Shown here: positions 48,689 through 60,684 of the stretch, piece after piece
Layout of the letters: every line of letters starts with the position of its first letter
Position numbering within the stretch: position 1 is the stretch's first letter
NCBI GenBank assembly: GCA_963920705.1
Contig: OY987226.1
Span: forward strand, 33,593,686-33,657,685
Source of the DNA: Odiellus spinosus
Lineage: Eukaryota > Arthropoda > Arachnida > Opiliones > Phalangiidae
Length of the DNA stretch: 64,000 nt
Reading direction: 5' to 3'
Position numbers and translations under genes: made by a program
Notes under the pieces: generated by a model
The model's input: only the letters and a program-made list of their open reading frames with translations
Told to the model about the DNA's origin: nothing
Databases searched by the model: none

Positions 48689-51600
48689 TCAACACCAAAT
48701 ATCGGAGGTACAATCCCCTCCTGGATATCGCATTTCATGAGCCAGAACTGGGCCATCAGGTTCGCGCCCGAAATCCACCAAAAAGTTTTCGTTGAGTTTC
48801 AGTCCACCAGTTTCGGTATTGACATCAACCTGCAACATCATGGCGCCACCCCTGTATAATACAACGCGAATTAGGCAAATAATCACAAAGAACAATGCAT
48901 TTATTCCATCCGTGAGAGAGAGAATGAATAAATTGAGGCAAATTCTTACGCAAAAATTCTATAATTTGACCGGGAAATAACTTAAGTATTCTCGAACAAT
49001 ATCTCTACAATTTTAAATTAATTTTTAAGGTGAAACTTGGGCGATCGCGTCACGCAGTCACGGATGAAACCAAGAGAAATACATTCTCGTTGCATTTATA
49101 ATTCTGAGGGTATGAATTCCTACAAGGCCGTTTGTGGGTAGAATTGCTTATCCCAGGGCGAGAAAAGCGATGTTGTAACGTAGAGTCGTTTGCCATCCAA
49201 ACTCAACTGCATCATTTGAGGTCCTCCGCGAATTGCTCTCCCCTTAGCCGAAAGCTGCTTTCGTTGATGCTATAATTTCGTACAATGGTTTATTGAAATG
49301 CTGGGTGTAGGATGCCCTCTAAAAAGCGTAAATACAAAATTTAACCCAACCGTTATTTGGCAAAAATGATTTGAAAACTGCTTTTATTTCCAGAAAAGCC
49401 AATCTTGATTTCATTCATTTTTACGATAAAAAGGGGAAAATGTGGCAATATTTCAGATTTTTTCCGCGCGATAGGGAAACTTGGGTGCCTATTTGAAATA
49501 GACACGACACAGAATTTCACGGAGCAAGCTTTCAGTTTGAAGGTAAAAAACGTGTTTTAAATATACTATATCAATATAATTCTATATTGATTTTTCCGCT
49601 CCATCATTTGGTAAAAATATTTTTTAAATAGCTGTTAATCGCCCTTCAAAGGCCTAGAATTTCTTCCAGGGTGGCAGACGGAAGAAATCCTAGGTCTTTA
49701 AGTAGATATTAATAAGCTAAATTTGCCAATTAGTTACCCCATCCTTTGGTACCACTGCTGAGCCTTCTACCATACTACCACCGAGAAAAAGCTAGTGAAA
49801 AAGAAACATTTCATTACGAATATTTTAATTTTAAAGCTTAAAAAATTGAGGATATTTTGGGTTTCAACTACGTACTTGTCCTTTGAGTACTGGATTATTA
49901 GGATCAGACACGTCATATTGTCGAATATCGCCTTGAGCCCAGTTAGGGAAATACAAGTACTTGTCATCCATAGACAGAATAATCTCGGTGATTAATCCTG
50001 TATTTTAAAATTTGATTTATATTGTTATTTTTTCCTGGGCTGCTGAATGTCTACCACAGTAATCATCTTAGGCTTCGCGAAACAATAACTTTTGTAATGA
50101 CCTTAATCAGAAGCCGATGAAACCCTCCTTTGAAGTCTATTATTCCCGGGTCTTGTCTACCCCTCTCTGTATGGGTTAGTTTCAAAAAGGGCGATTCATA
50201 CGCCTCCTAACGGTAGATATTTTCGGAGCGGGAGTTCGTTGAGCGAATATATCTAGCAGCCTTGGAGTGTGTCAAAAAAACGTCGTCGTTTGTGGAGAGA
50301 GAGAATTTCCAATTTTCCGTAGACAGGGGGTATGAAGTAGGACCCCTCCGATCTCGTAAAATTGTGAATTTTTCCCATACAGAGAGGAGCGCTATATGGA
50401 ACATTAGAGTAGTAGACTTCAAAGGAGGGTTTCATCGGCTTCTGCCTTAATTTAAAATTAATAAATCATTTGTGCACTATCAGACTACGGTAAAAAATTA
50501 CTTTGGCAACTGCTACTGCACAAACTACGGTAACTAGAGATAAATGGCTAATGACTTTTGGCTCATTGGATTGAGAGCTTCGACACATTTGTTAATACCA
50601 ATAAAATCTGTAGAACGAAAAAAATCACCTGGCATCTGCGGCAAGATCCAGTAGTCACAATCAATAGCTTCAACCGAAATTATCTTTTTGACGTCCCATT
50701 CTCCCTGGAAAGACACGAATGAAATTAAATTAATTTCGCGTCTAATTCTGTAGAGGAGAACGTAATAACTTACATCAATTAGTTGGAACTTAAATATCGT
50801 AGATGAAAGGGCGCATCCAACGAATCCGTAAGGCTTATCGGGATTATGCGCGAACCGAACTTCTAAAGGACAAAAACCGTCTGACCCCAAATCGACAGAT
50901 TTCAGCAAGGTTCGTTCCTTCCAGTTCCAGAAATGAAGACGATGTCCGTACTCCGCTGAATTGAGATTCATCAAAAGTATAATAAGCGCTAGTTATTTTT
51001 TATAATGAAAGATAATTTCAAGCCTATGGTCGTACCATCCGCGAGTAAAATAGAAGGACCTCTGACCCTTTGCTAGTGGTCTTAAACATTGATTTCTAAA
51101 AGTGCGTACAATTTATCTAAAGAATCATAGCTGTCTGAATGCTGGCGCCGAGTTTAAGGTTCTTATTTTCTTGTTTGTAAGAGTAACCTACAGTATGCCT
51201 ACAGTATGCCTTTTTGATTTACCGGTGTTATTATATATGTCGTATTAGATTAAGAATTTACTTTTTAATTTCTTCGATATATGTATTTAACACTAATAAC
51301 GCAAATAAATAGTGGCGGCGACTTACACGCTTTGGTCGGGTCGAAGCCTTTCTTGAACTCTTTGGGCTCTCCCCACTCGGTGCTGACCATAATGTTGAAA
51401 CGAGGCTGGTACCAAAAGTCGTATCCCATTTCCGCTTTCCCTTCCCGCTCCCAGATGCCGATGATGTCGAACGTCTTTCCGTCTAACAAGAGGAACGAAC
51501 CTTTCCCGTTGCCATCCTTGTCCCCCATCGCGCTGATCATGACCTCTCCCGACGCTAAACAATGCACAGTGTGAGGGGCGCTCAGGTTGAAGCCATCGCG

Positions 51601-52049
51601 AAGAGTCGATCCTTCAATTACCTACAACGCGAAACGTATCGGGTGTTTATGAGCCAAATATAACGTCTCTAGTCAGACTTAACACAAACGGTTCTGGTTT
51701 AGTATACTTTAAAGAGAGACGGAGCGTTAGGTTTTGTCATCGTATCGACAACGTAAATTCTGTCGCTGTTGAGGCAAGGCATGATAAGTCTATCCCGGCA
51801 AAGTGGTTTCCCGTGACAACTACTGCACACGTTCCATCCCGTATGGTGCAATTCGTCCCCAATATTCGTAACGTAAAGTCGATGAATGATTCGACAATAA
51901 GTAGAAGAACTAGGATCCACGTCCACCGTCGACAAGTAGTCCGGTTTTTCGCTACACATTGGGTAAGGCTGGACGCAAGTGACGTAAATCAATTTCTCCT
52001 TGGGTCCTTTCATGGCGTCCAATGGGGTGGCGTAACCGGGTCCACACAT
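48689..52049 (-). CDS. SELENBP1: Selenium-binding protein / methanethiol oxidase
   Basis: Eight exons join in phase: 52049-51708, 51621-51327, 50955-50774, 50704-50629, 49997-49876, 49791-49738, 49254-49124 and 48851-48689, giving 454 aa against ~472 in vertebrates. The human family member oxidises methanethiol to formaldehyde, H2S and H2O2. Landmarks: [15 protein letters not shown] at the start, [112 protein letters not shown], and the C-terminal [17 protein letters not shown]. Conserved His, Cys and Glu positions are therefore kept. The frame opens MCGPGY after a possible ATGATGTAG acceptor. The usual first residues with an extra Cys were not found, so a short 5' exon is probably missing from this call. 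A family B MITE lies in the fourth intron (50108-50444). Confidence 0.92.
50108..50444. mobile_element. MITE family B, copy 3, exact 7-bp duplication
   Basis: Full-length with CAGAAGCCGATGAAACCCTC ends. CCTTAAT at 50101-50107 and 50445-50451 is a perfect target duplication. It lies in an intron of the selenium-binding protein gene, between the exons ending 50629 and starting 49997. Confidence 0.95.
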
Positions 52050-52729
52050 CTCTACATCATATTCGTTTTTAAATAATTATTTTAATTTCTAGTATTATAA
52101 ACAGTTTCCACGTCATTGCCCTTAAAGAGACCTGGAAACGTTTGTTAAATAATTTCGAGTTAAACAGACTTTTGGGTAGAAAATACCGTAATAAAAATTA
52201 ATAAAACAGTAATTTTGGTAATAAATATACCTGCTTGATGTTCAAAAGTAGTTTTTAATGTAAGCCTATTTTTGTTATTTTAAAAAGCAATTCAAATGCC
52301 AATGACCGAACTGGGTTAGTCACAAGGGTTTAGACCATTTAATTTCAAGATATTTAATCATAAATAAACATTAACTATATAATAAAATGACTTTCCGAAG
52401 CAAAAATGATATTATTCTAGCTAAATTAACGATAAAATATTTAATTTTTATTCTCGGAAAAGCTTTTTATGGGGGTTATATACGTTAAGCCTAATTCGAA
52501 ACTAATTCCGTTGGATTTGCGCGCTTTTGTCCCTTGGTTACACTGTGATGGAGTTGGCACCTACAGTGCGCCAGAACCTAATTGGTTTGAAACTTTTAAT
52601 GGTGATTGGACATTGAATTGCGTGGAGATTTAAATAGTTTTGCCAGGGTTTTTACGTATTGACAACTAACAATTATTTGGAGATTAGACCAGGCCTAACT
52701 ATATAAAGGGGAATGAGAAAGCTAAATTG
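52050..52729. other. 5' flank of the selenium-binding protein gene
   Basis: Expected to hold its first exon and promoter. I could not identify either. AT-rich, no other gene seen. Confidence 0.35.
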
Positions 52730-52880
52730 TTTCTAAATCCCTTTTAAAGTCACCTTCTTTTCTCGCTAGCAGATGACGTTAACCATAGCAAATTGTACAG
52801 TTAAAGTTAGGCTGCGTGCGTAAGGGTCGAGCATTTAAAAGGGGAAAATTACGGAGCAGATAGGGCCTTTAAAAAGACGT
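52730..52880. mobile_element. Inverted-repeat element family D, copy 5
   Basis: AAATCCCTTTTAAAGTCACC, CTCGCTAGCAGATGACGTT, CAAATTGTACAGTTAAAG and GGAGCAGATAGGGCCTTTAA match the family interior and right end seen at 15824-15980. Confidence 0.7.
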
Positions 52881-53258
52881 TTAAAAAGATAAAATTTTAT
52901 AATTGTCATTCTTACTATTTTCTGGTGATTCCGATTCCATTATTTCCGCAATAACGAACTCCGCGTAACTTAATCCTTCGTTTAAAATTACTTCTACTCG
53001 GTCTACAGGAACGCTAATATAGATAAGTTATTGTCAGTTCTTTCAATTAGAGGTGCTATTATATAATAGAGGTTATTCCAATTTAACTTCTTCAATAAAA
53101 TTAAAATAGAAAAATATATTTTCATCGAAACAATATATAATTTGTTGAAAAGCCCTTATTTCATTAGTATTACGATAATACTCACGGCTATTAGCTGGGC
53201 AACCGAAATTTATCGTTACACGGTGCTCGCCCAGACGATCGAAGGTCGACTGATAAAC
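52881..53258 (-). CDS. Two possible exons of an unrecognised minus-strand gene
   Basis: Exon 53258-53186 (after GCTTGTAG, ending GTGAGT) reads VYQSTFDRLGEHRVTINFGC and on. Exon 53002-52881 (after CCTGTAG) continues in phase 1 with HRVEVILNEGLSYAEFVIAE and ends in TAA. Both have good splice sites, matching phase and protein-like composition, but together they encode only about 64 aa and I recognise no family. The stop falls at the edge of a family D element, so the end may be element-derived. It could be the 3' end of a gene whose upstream exons I missed, or chance. No function is offered. Confidence 0.3.
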
Positions 53259-53586
53259 CTACAAGCAAAACGTATTTCAATTCTAGAGATACGCTTAAAA
53301 AATAACCTTGATATATGAATTATTACTACGAAGACAGCGCTCCAAGATGGTTCGTGTATTTCCTATCGTTTGAAATATGTTAGGACGGATTTCAATGTAC
53401 AGTATTATCGCGTAAAACTCCGTAAAGAGACACAGAAAACTTTTTTAAACGTATCTTTCTTCTTATTTTAATAAGATCGGGTCATTTGATACAGATCTTA
53501 AAATATCAAAATATCAAAAAAAAAAAAAAAAACAATAAAAAATCTATTTAAATTTAAATGCAATTCAGTGGCCATTAAAATTCAAC

Positions 53587-54116
53587 CAGAAGCCGATGAA
53601 ACTAACCTTTGAAGTCTACTACTCTAATGTTCCATATAGCACTGGGTAAAATTCCCAATTTTACGAGATATGAGGGGTCCTAATTCATACCCCCCTGTCT
53701 ACGGAAAATTGGAAATTCTAATTTCTCTCTCTCCACATACGACGACGTTTGGTTGACGAATAGAGCTCGGCGTTTGGACAAGATTATTCATAAATAACGG
53801 TTAATCATTTATTTATAAATAAAAATCGATATTATTCAGTAAATTATTCGCGATAACATGCTTTTATCATAGGCTCCCCGTGGATAATTTCAAATTATGA
53901 ATAAAGATAAAACAAACGGATATTTTCTTGTCCAAACGCCGAGCTCTATTGACGAACACCAAGGTTGCTAGAGATATTCGCTCGACGAACTCCCGCTTCG
54001 AAAATATCTACCGTTAGGAGGCGTACGAATCGCGATTTTTGAGACTAACCCATACAGAGAGGGGTAGACAAAACCTGGGAGTAATATACTTCGAAGGAAG
54101 GCTTCATCGGCTTCTG
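53587..54116. mobile_element. MITE family B, copy 4, with a nested hAT-type MITE
   Basis: Ends CAGAAGCCGATGAAAC and TTCATCGGCTTCTG. Flanks ATTCAAC (53580-53586) and ATTCAAT (54117-54123) are a 7-bp duplication with one change. It is interrupted by the element at 53761-53948. Confidence 0.9.
53761..53948. mobile_element. hAT-type MITE (TAGAGCTCGGCG ends), exact 8-bp duplication, nested
   Basis: 188 bp. Ends TAGAGCTCGGCGTTTGGACA and its complement are perfect inverted repeats. TTGACGAA at 53753-53760 and 53949-53956 is an exact 8-bp target duplication. Uninterrupted family B copies confirm the empty site. TAGAG-type ends with 8 bp fit the hAT superfamily. Confidence 0.95.
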
Positions 54117-54123
54117 ATTCAAT

Positions 54124-54961
54124 TAAAGAATTTTCGCGCACTCGAAGCGCCCGTTCCATTGATCAGAGAGTAACCATAGTAATACGTTTATCTGAAATAG
54201 GTTAAGGTGTTAATTTAGATTTCAACCTTCAGCAGCGCTATCATTAATAGAATAGGCCGGCGTTTGATGCTCAAGAACGTGACGAATGAAAAAATAAATA
54301 CATTTAAGTTAGGTTAGGATAAATTTGAACATGTAGGGTGTGGCTACGGGCTTGACCATCTTGTTTACCTTAAAATGCGTTTAAAGTGTAACTGAATAGC
54401 TTAAACCCGGGATTTCTTGATAACTTTAAACTGCAGATTATAAAATTTATCTATTAATAGACGGCTTAATTTTGTGAAATTGTAAAACTACAATTGAATT
54501 AATTAAGGGTAAGGTACAATAGGATAATAAACGCGACTGTGAATTTGTTGGACTCCACACTTTGAACAAGTTTTTTGAGAAAAGAAGAATGTTAGTACTA
54601 GATAACATTCATTTTTCTATCTGAGGAAGAGACAAGTTCTATTCGTGCTGAAGCAAAACATTTATTCGCGAGAGTGATAACCAGAATTCAAATTACTCTC
54701 TAAAAAGTGGACCGTCTAATATTTAACTCTAAACACTAGGTGGAAGCATGGATTAAATAAAGTTTATTTAATCCATGGTGGAAGAGAGACTAATTGACTA
54801 AAGCTTTTCAATGTATTCACTTAAAAACATTCAACAGTTTTCTTGAGAAGATTTGAAATTACGATGTTTTTAAAGAAGACTGCTTGCGGGATTAAAAATA
54901 CCGTACAAGCTTCTCAAAAGCGCGTTGTTAGAATATGGCCCGCGTATCTTATAAAGCGGAA
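54124..54961. other. spacer downstream of the receptor gene, with a cruciform
   Basis: No exon seen. 54747-54777 is a near-perfect palindrome: arms CATGGATTAAATAAA and TTTATTTAATCCATG with a one-base centre, probably an element remnant. Confidence 0.4.
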
Positions 54962-57900
54962 CTAAATTCGAAAATCGTTTTCTTTGAACTTTGAAAGATC
55001 GAGAGTCTTTGGTTTAAAGATTAGTTCGGCGAGAAATTGGAGAATGGCGAGACACAGCAGACAAAGCCACATTACAAAGACGGCTTTGAGATCGGAGAAA
55101 CCTAGAGTTCTTTCGACGTTCGAAGTATCTATTCCGCTGGTGCAACGCGTGCTGTCGTCAGTAATCTCGTCTTTCCACTTGTCTTTCAGTCCCGTTTCAA
55201 CGACTTGATATAATCTATTCGAGGAAAAAAGTTACGAATGTATGGTTTGTTCCCATTTCGCCCAAATATTTCGCCCAAAATTATCTATTCCCATTTCGCC
55301 CAATCCTACTTCACCCAAACGTATTATCATTTGGCCCAAAATTATCGATTCCCAATTCGCCCAAACCAAAATTTCCTTGCCCCAATTCGCCCAATCCCAC
55401 TTCGCCCAATCGTTTTATCAGTTAGTAAAGAATTATCTATTCCCATTTCGCTCAACCTAAAATTCCTTTTCCCGTTTCGCCTAAAATTGTTAGGTTGGGT
55501 TAGGTTAGGTTAGGTTAGGTTAGGTACAAATAATTAAACAGGACGAAGGAACCGATCAAGAGGATTTTGTTCGCATATGCCTTGGGTGTGGATTGGGCGA
55601 AATAAGAATAAATTGGGCTGATTGGGAATTGGGCCAGTTGGGATTGGGCCAGTTAGGATTGGGCCAATTGAGTTTGGGCCAATTGAGTTTGGGCGAATCG
55701 GGGTAGAACCGAAGGCTCCCTAACTTGAAAAATATGTCCTAACTTGGTAAAGGTTTCTCTAAAAATTCGTAACTTCAGTTTGAGTAGCTCGAATTAAGCT
55801 GCCTAAGGCTCGTTTTGTAGACGTCATATCGGGCTATTCGGAAAAAATAACTTGGACACTCTAGGAAAATATCGCGAGAAGATACGAGGCTATTTAGCTC
55901 AACCCCCAAATTTGATTCATCAATTATATGGGAATTTTAGGGAAAGTCTCCTTTTTGGGACCTCAGAATTGGAACAACGTGACATACGCTCATTTCACGC
56001 ATCCAACAGCCTCGCTAACGAAACTAAAACTGATACTAGGCGTAGTTATTATAATTGTTTGTTACTTTTTGTCGATGGCGTCGCGCGTTTCCTTCGAGAA
56101 CCTTTTGGTGTATGGGAAATAGGAGTGAATGGCGTAGATGACCTCCTTTGCCAAGTGAATTTTCGTGTCTGGGGCGATGGAACACATGAGGCCCAAGAAA
56201 TAATCGAATATGGTGGTCTCGCACATGAAGGCTGCTTTGCCGTTCACGGTGTCCTCGTAGTTCTCCCAAGTATAATAGTCGCGTACGCTAATGAAGCCGC
56301 CATTCTTGTCAGCCTTATTTTCGATGTTGTTATACGCTGGTAGATCTGTCGTCTGAAAGAAACAGACCCGTCTTTAGATATCATCAGAAGCCGATGAAAC
56401 CCTCCTTTGAAGTCTGTTACTCCCGGGTCTTGTTTACCCCACTCTGTATGGGTTAGTTTCAAAAAGCGCGATTCGTACGCCTCCTAACGGTAGACATTTT
56501 CGGAGCGGGAGTTCGTCCAGCGAATATCTCTAGCAGGCTTGGAATTCGTCAAAAAACGTCGTCGTTTGTGGAGAGAGAGAATTTCCAATTTTCCGTAGAC
56601 AGGGGGGTATGAAGTAGGACCCCTCCGATCTCGTAAAATTGGGAATTTTACCCATAGAGAGAGGAGCGCTATATTGATTACTAGACTTCAAAGGAGGGTT
56701 TCATCGGCTTCTGATATCATAAACATCTTTACGTAAAGAGCATAAAAAAAACCGTAAACAGTTTAAAAGTAGGCCTAGTGATGTACCTTTAGTTAGTCCA
56801 TTAACCTTTATGAATTATAGGACAACTTTTCATTCAGCGATGTAGAGGATAACGGCTAAGAACCTCAAAAATTTCAAGGTTGCAGTTTAGCAGTTTGTAA
56901 TGGTCTAAATAAACAACATTCCCAAAAATTAAAGAACCAAATTTTAAATATTCTCTGTGGCCATAATCCTTAATTCCACTTCTTTTTCTGTGAGTTCCAA
57001 TATGAAGTATGACTCCGCCTTTGCTTTGAGTCAATACTTCAACATTTAATTTTTTAAATTACCAATCAATATTAGTCACCCCCCTCCAACAAATTGGGCG
57101 GTTTAAAAAGTTGGAAAGTGGAGATTGGCACCCAGTCTGACATACACACTCCTTTGAGTACGATTTCAGTGTTTTACTAAAGCATCTGACCACTGCACTA
57201 TAGCTAATTCCTCTGAAGATGACTTTGACCCTCCAATTCGATCATTTAACGCGCCTTATAAAAATTCGATCAAATGACCATTCGATCAAACGTCGCACGA
57301 TCACGCCGTTCGATCAAATTAATTTGGATCCAACGTCACCACCAAATCAACTTATTAATGAAACAAGTTCGTGTAATTGGATAAAAAGCACTATCTTACC
57401 CTAACGAAAACCTCGAAAGATGAACCGCTCCAAATCATGACCCTAAGGTCATCAGGCTCTTTGGCCAGGTCATCGGCATTTTCTATTTGTTTGGGTTCCG
57501 TCACGATGGTCAACTGACTTTTAAAATGTCCTGTGAAGGCGTTCATTAACGTCAGAACCGCGATGCACCACACGAACAGAAGCCATTTATTGATTCCCCG
57601 TTTCACCTCTTTAGGGGTGCCTAAATATATATAAACATTATTATTTGAAATATTGCATTTTTTTTATCACTTTTATTTGCCAAAATATTAATCAGCTAAT
57701 GGTGACATTTTTGGACCCTGTCCTGCATACAATGTGTCAAACTCTGATTTAAATGGGAAATTCAAGAGCAAATAAAATTTCATTCATCCATTAACTGATT
57801 CATGAAGCGCGTAAACTAGCGCAATAACTTTTATTTTTTCTTTTGCGACTTGTAAGTAGGCCTAGTTAATTCTTTCGGTAATTGTCTTGTATTTTATATA

Positions 57901-60235
57901 TTTTTTTAAAGATTATTTTTTCAATTTGATATCATTTGTATAATCTTCGTTTGTGCGGCTCTAATTTAAAGGATATTTGTGAATAGATGCGTAAAAAGGT
58001 TGCAAAGGTATTCAACAACAGCGCACCGTGTTGTTTAAGGCGAAAAACTACATATCGGAATGAACATGGTTTTTTTTTATTAATTTTCATAATTACCTTC
58101 TGAGAAAAAAGCAGCCAGATAATTCCAGAAGTAATCCGAGATTAATTTCGCTTTTTTAATTTTAACTCCTAAAACCCCACCAAGAGCAATATCCACGAAT
58201 AGACTAAGTACAGTCAGCAATACTATAGAAAGAAACACTCCAATCCAAACCTAAAACAAGTTGGAAAACCCATAAAATTAACTTTCCTTGTGTCAGCAAC
58301 ACTATTTGTTAGGTAGAGGACTAGAATTAACGCAATTTAAATTAATAATAGGTTTCCAAAGAGAAGATGCGAAGGACCCCTAGGAAAATATCTTTCGGGA
58401 ATTTGGATATTTTATAGAACTTGCCTTGCTTATTAAAACTTGTAAATTACCGTGAACCGATGAATTACGCGGCAAATTACCGTAAACCGATGAATTACGC
58501 GGGAAATTACCGTAAATCGATGAATTACTCGGTAAATTACCGTAAACCGATGAATTACTCGGTAAATTACCGTAAACCGATGAATTACTCGGTAAATTAC
58601 CGTAAACCGATGAATTACTCGGTAAATTACCGTAAACCGATGCATTACTCGGTAAATTACCGTAAACCGATGAATTACTCGGTAAATTACCGTAAACCGA
58701 TGAATTACTCGGTAAATTACCGTAAACCGATGAATTACTCGGTAAATTACCGTAAACCGATGAATTACTCGGTAAATTACCGTAAACCGATGAATTACGC
58801 GGCAATTCCGTAAACCGATGAATTACGCGTTTAATTAGCGTAAACTGATGAATTACCCGCCAATTTCCAAATTGGTAGCGTAGTGCAAAACAATGAATAC
58901 ATTAAAAATATTTTTGATTGTTTTTATATCTTTGGGACCCGAGGAACGTCACATAGACGTCAATATTGTACGGGGGAAATAATTAACTACGACTGCCGTT
59001 GATTTTATTGACTTTATAAGGCTGGGCGTAAATTATATCGGATGATGAAAACCAGGGCAAAAATAATTTCAATCTTATCATTCTATGATGAGATTAAAAA
59101 AAATTGGATTACCTCAAATTTGAAGGTGGCGAAGAGACCCCAATAGTTTTGGTCAATTTGCGTTTTGAGAGCTGTGGCGATCCTAAAATAACTGGTATGG
59201 ATTGGGCACGAATAATAGACTATTTCTAATCGCTCAAGATCTGTCGCGATTGGAACTCCGAATATGTCCGCTTCCTAATTAACAAATTTTATAATTACTT
59301 TTAATTCAAATGGAATTAGTACTCGCTTTTCTTCCGAATTACTTACCCCTCTTTGAATGGATCCCATAATTCCCGTCCAATTACCGTCAGCTTGTTTAGT
59401 CCCGAAAAGGCCGTCAGGCGCGTTTACTAACTCGTAGCTATATAGAAAAACAAATCAGTATTTTAAAGTAGATATTTAATAAAAGGTTAAGGGTTTGCTT
59501 GTGCAGCTCATTGTTAGCTTCAAACTGAGAGCAACTACAACCAAATCGCGGCCAATATATAAGACCGTTTTTAATTTTCAAAGTTCAATAAAATATTTTT
59601 TATAACGAGAGATGGCGCTAGAGCGGCGTCCGTTTTCCTAAATCTAAATGTTAGGTCTCATTTTAAAGGTATCAGAGAGACCGTGATTTTCCCTTAAGTA
59701 ATTTAATAACGTAACCTAAAATATAAGGCCCTCAGAGAGAATGAATTGAATCCTCTTTGGGACCTTGTTTTTGTTCCATCCCCAGGGTTGCCAGTTTTTT
59801 CAGATTCAAATTCCCTGACTTTTCCAGATTTTTCCCTGACCGATTCAGCTAATACTATCCAATTTTTAACCTTTTATTTTTTATATTACAGTACCTAAAA
59901 ATAAATATTTTCAATAACATGGTATTCGTTTAGGTTATGTTTTAAATCTTTGGTTCAAATTTTTTATGCAGATAATGATTGTAATTTCTTGGCTTCTTAA
60001 CAGATCTTTAAAATAAACTGGGTTTTTCCGCGAGGTGGCGTAGAGCTTCAGATTTACCTGTATAGTGCTGAATACGAAGGGCTCTATGGGGAACTCAAAC
60101 TTACGGACCGGCTTATGAAGATACTTAATTAAGAAGAGTTTACCTGACATTGAAAGATTTGGATAAATGTCGAATAATGTTCGACGATAACCCGTGTAAA
60201 TTGCCATCATCGTCCACCGTCAACATTGGCTCGAA
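54962..60235 (-). CDS. Ionotropic (IR-like) glutamate receptor, ligand-binding and channel core
   Basis: Seven exons join in phase: 60235-60144, 59437-59347, 59274-59113, 58250-58097, 57620-57400, 56352-56066 and 55214-54962, 419 aa plus a missing N-terminus. IR-like receptors are chemosensory or modulatory cation channels in the plasma membrane. Order seen: S1 lobe (DGNLHGLSSNIIRHLSKSF, then YELVNAPDGLFG, NWTGIMGSIQRG, EADIFGVPIATDLERLEIVY), TM1 (VWIGVFLSIVLLTVLSLFV), pore (SDYFWNYLAAFFSE), TM2-3 (WLLFVWCIAVLTLMNAFTGH then FKSQL), S2 lobe with VETGLKDKW, and last TM (FVMWLCLLCLAILQFLAEL). A likely upstream exon is 60684-60547 (open, phase 0, GTAATT donor), but the exon between it and 60235 was not resolved. 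Introns hold a phrase fold-back, a family B MITE and a 30-bp minisatellite. The S1 glutamate-binding Arg is not evident, so the ligand is unknown. Confidence 0.88.
55245..55700. repeat. Phrase-repeat fold-back (CCCAATTCGCCCAA) with TTAGG tract
   Basis: The left part (55249-55485) repeats CCCATTTCGCCCAA-like phrases over ten times. The right part (55590-55695) has the complement as TTGGGATTGGGCCAG and GAGTTTGGGCCAATT. Between them 55489-55525 reads TTAGG repeats. It lies about 30 bp upstream of the last exon of the receptor gene, within an intron. Confidence 0.85.
55489..55525 (+). repeat. Interstitial (TTAGG)n telomere-type tract
   Basis: Five tandem TTAGG units preceded by TTAGGTTGGG. TTAGG is the telomere repeat of most arthropods. 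Here it is the core of a fold-back, not a chromosome end. Confidence 0.9.
56385..56713. mobile_element. MITE family B, copy 5, exact 7-bp duplication
   Basis: Full-length with CAGAAGCCGATGAAACCCTC ends. ATATCAT flanks at 56378-56384 and 56714-56720. It sits about 25 bp upstream (in gene sense) of the receptor exon that starts at 56352. Confidence 0.95.
57226..57322. repeat. Short phrase repeat (TTCGATCAAA)
   Basis: At least four copies of ATTCGATCA(A/T)-like phrases, related in style to the CCATTTGATCGAC fold-backs in the SDR introns. Intron of the receptor gene. Confidence 0.6.
58432..58858. repeat. 30-bp minisatellite, about 14 copies
   Basis: Head-to-tail copies of TAAATTACCGTAAACCGATG followed by AATTACTCGG. 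The central ~9 copies are almost identical and the edges diverge (TTACGCGGCAA). The unit length is a multiple of three and lacks stops in frames of both strands, so long false open frames appear. It lies in an intron of the receptor gene. Confidence 0.96.
59783..60010. mobile_element. CAGGGTTGCCA MITE, copy 2, right end missing
   Basis: CAGGGTTGCCAGTTTTTTCA, TTCAAATTCCCTGACTTTTC, CAGCTAATACTATCCAATTT and GCAGATAATGATTGTAATTT match 6944-7190. The right third is absent. It lies in the first receptor intron. Confidence 0.8.
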
Positions 60236-60684
60236 CTGAAATTAGTTTTAAAGGCTAGTTGTAGAAAAACACATTATGGCGCCTCAAACGGAGTCCGGTG
60301 TTCTGAGAAACGGGAGTCTATTCTCTAACTTGGTAGAAAGATATAATAATTTTTACGTTTTATTAACGTTAAGGGGTCAAGCGCGCATGATTAATTTCGT
60401 AACTCTTAAATGGCGCCCCATACGACAAAACGTCATAGATAATTTTCGTCTTAAAAAGACCCGTAGAAATGGTAGAACCCACTGCAGCTCGGCCCTACCA
60501 CCATTTTCAAAACATCCTGTACACAGATAAAACGGCTCCAAATTACCTGAAGAATACCAAAGCGCCAAGTATTATCAGACGTCATGCTTAAAATTGAAGC
60601 TTCTCTTTCTTCAAACCTCTCGATAATTATTACGTTAAAGTAGAATGGATAATCCTTCAATATATCCAGAATATTATGAAAATC

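Noticed and set aside
53968-54159. A minus-strand 63-codon frame beginning MERALRVREN
   Set aside because: Most of it is the right end of a family B MITE; similar frames arise in other copies of the element.
58380-58813. Frames of 130-141 codons with repeated YRKPMNYSVN or NSSVYGNLPS
   Set aside because: Produced by the stop-free 30-bp minisatellite, and inside an intron of the minus-strand receptor gene.
59935-60110. KYLHKPVRKFEFPIEPFVFST as a possible start of the receptor ligand-binding domain
   Set aside because: It lies downstream of the better S1 exon (60235-60144). That exon joins in phase to 59437 and skips this stretch, which is therefore intronic.
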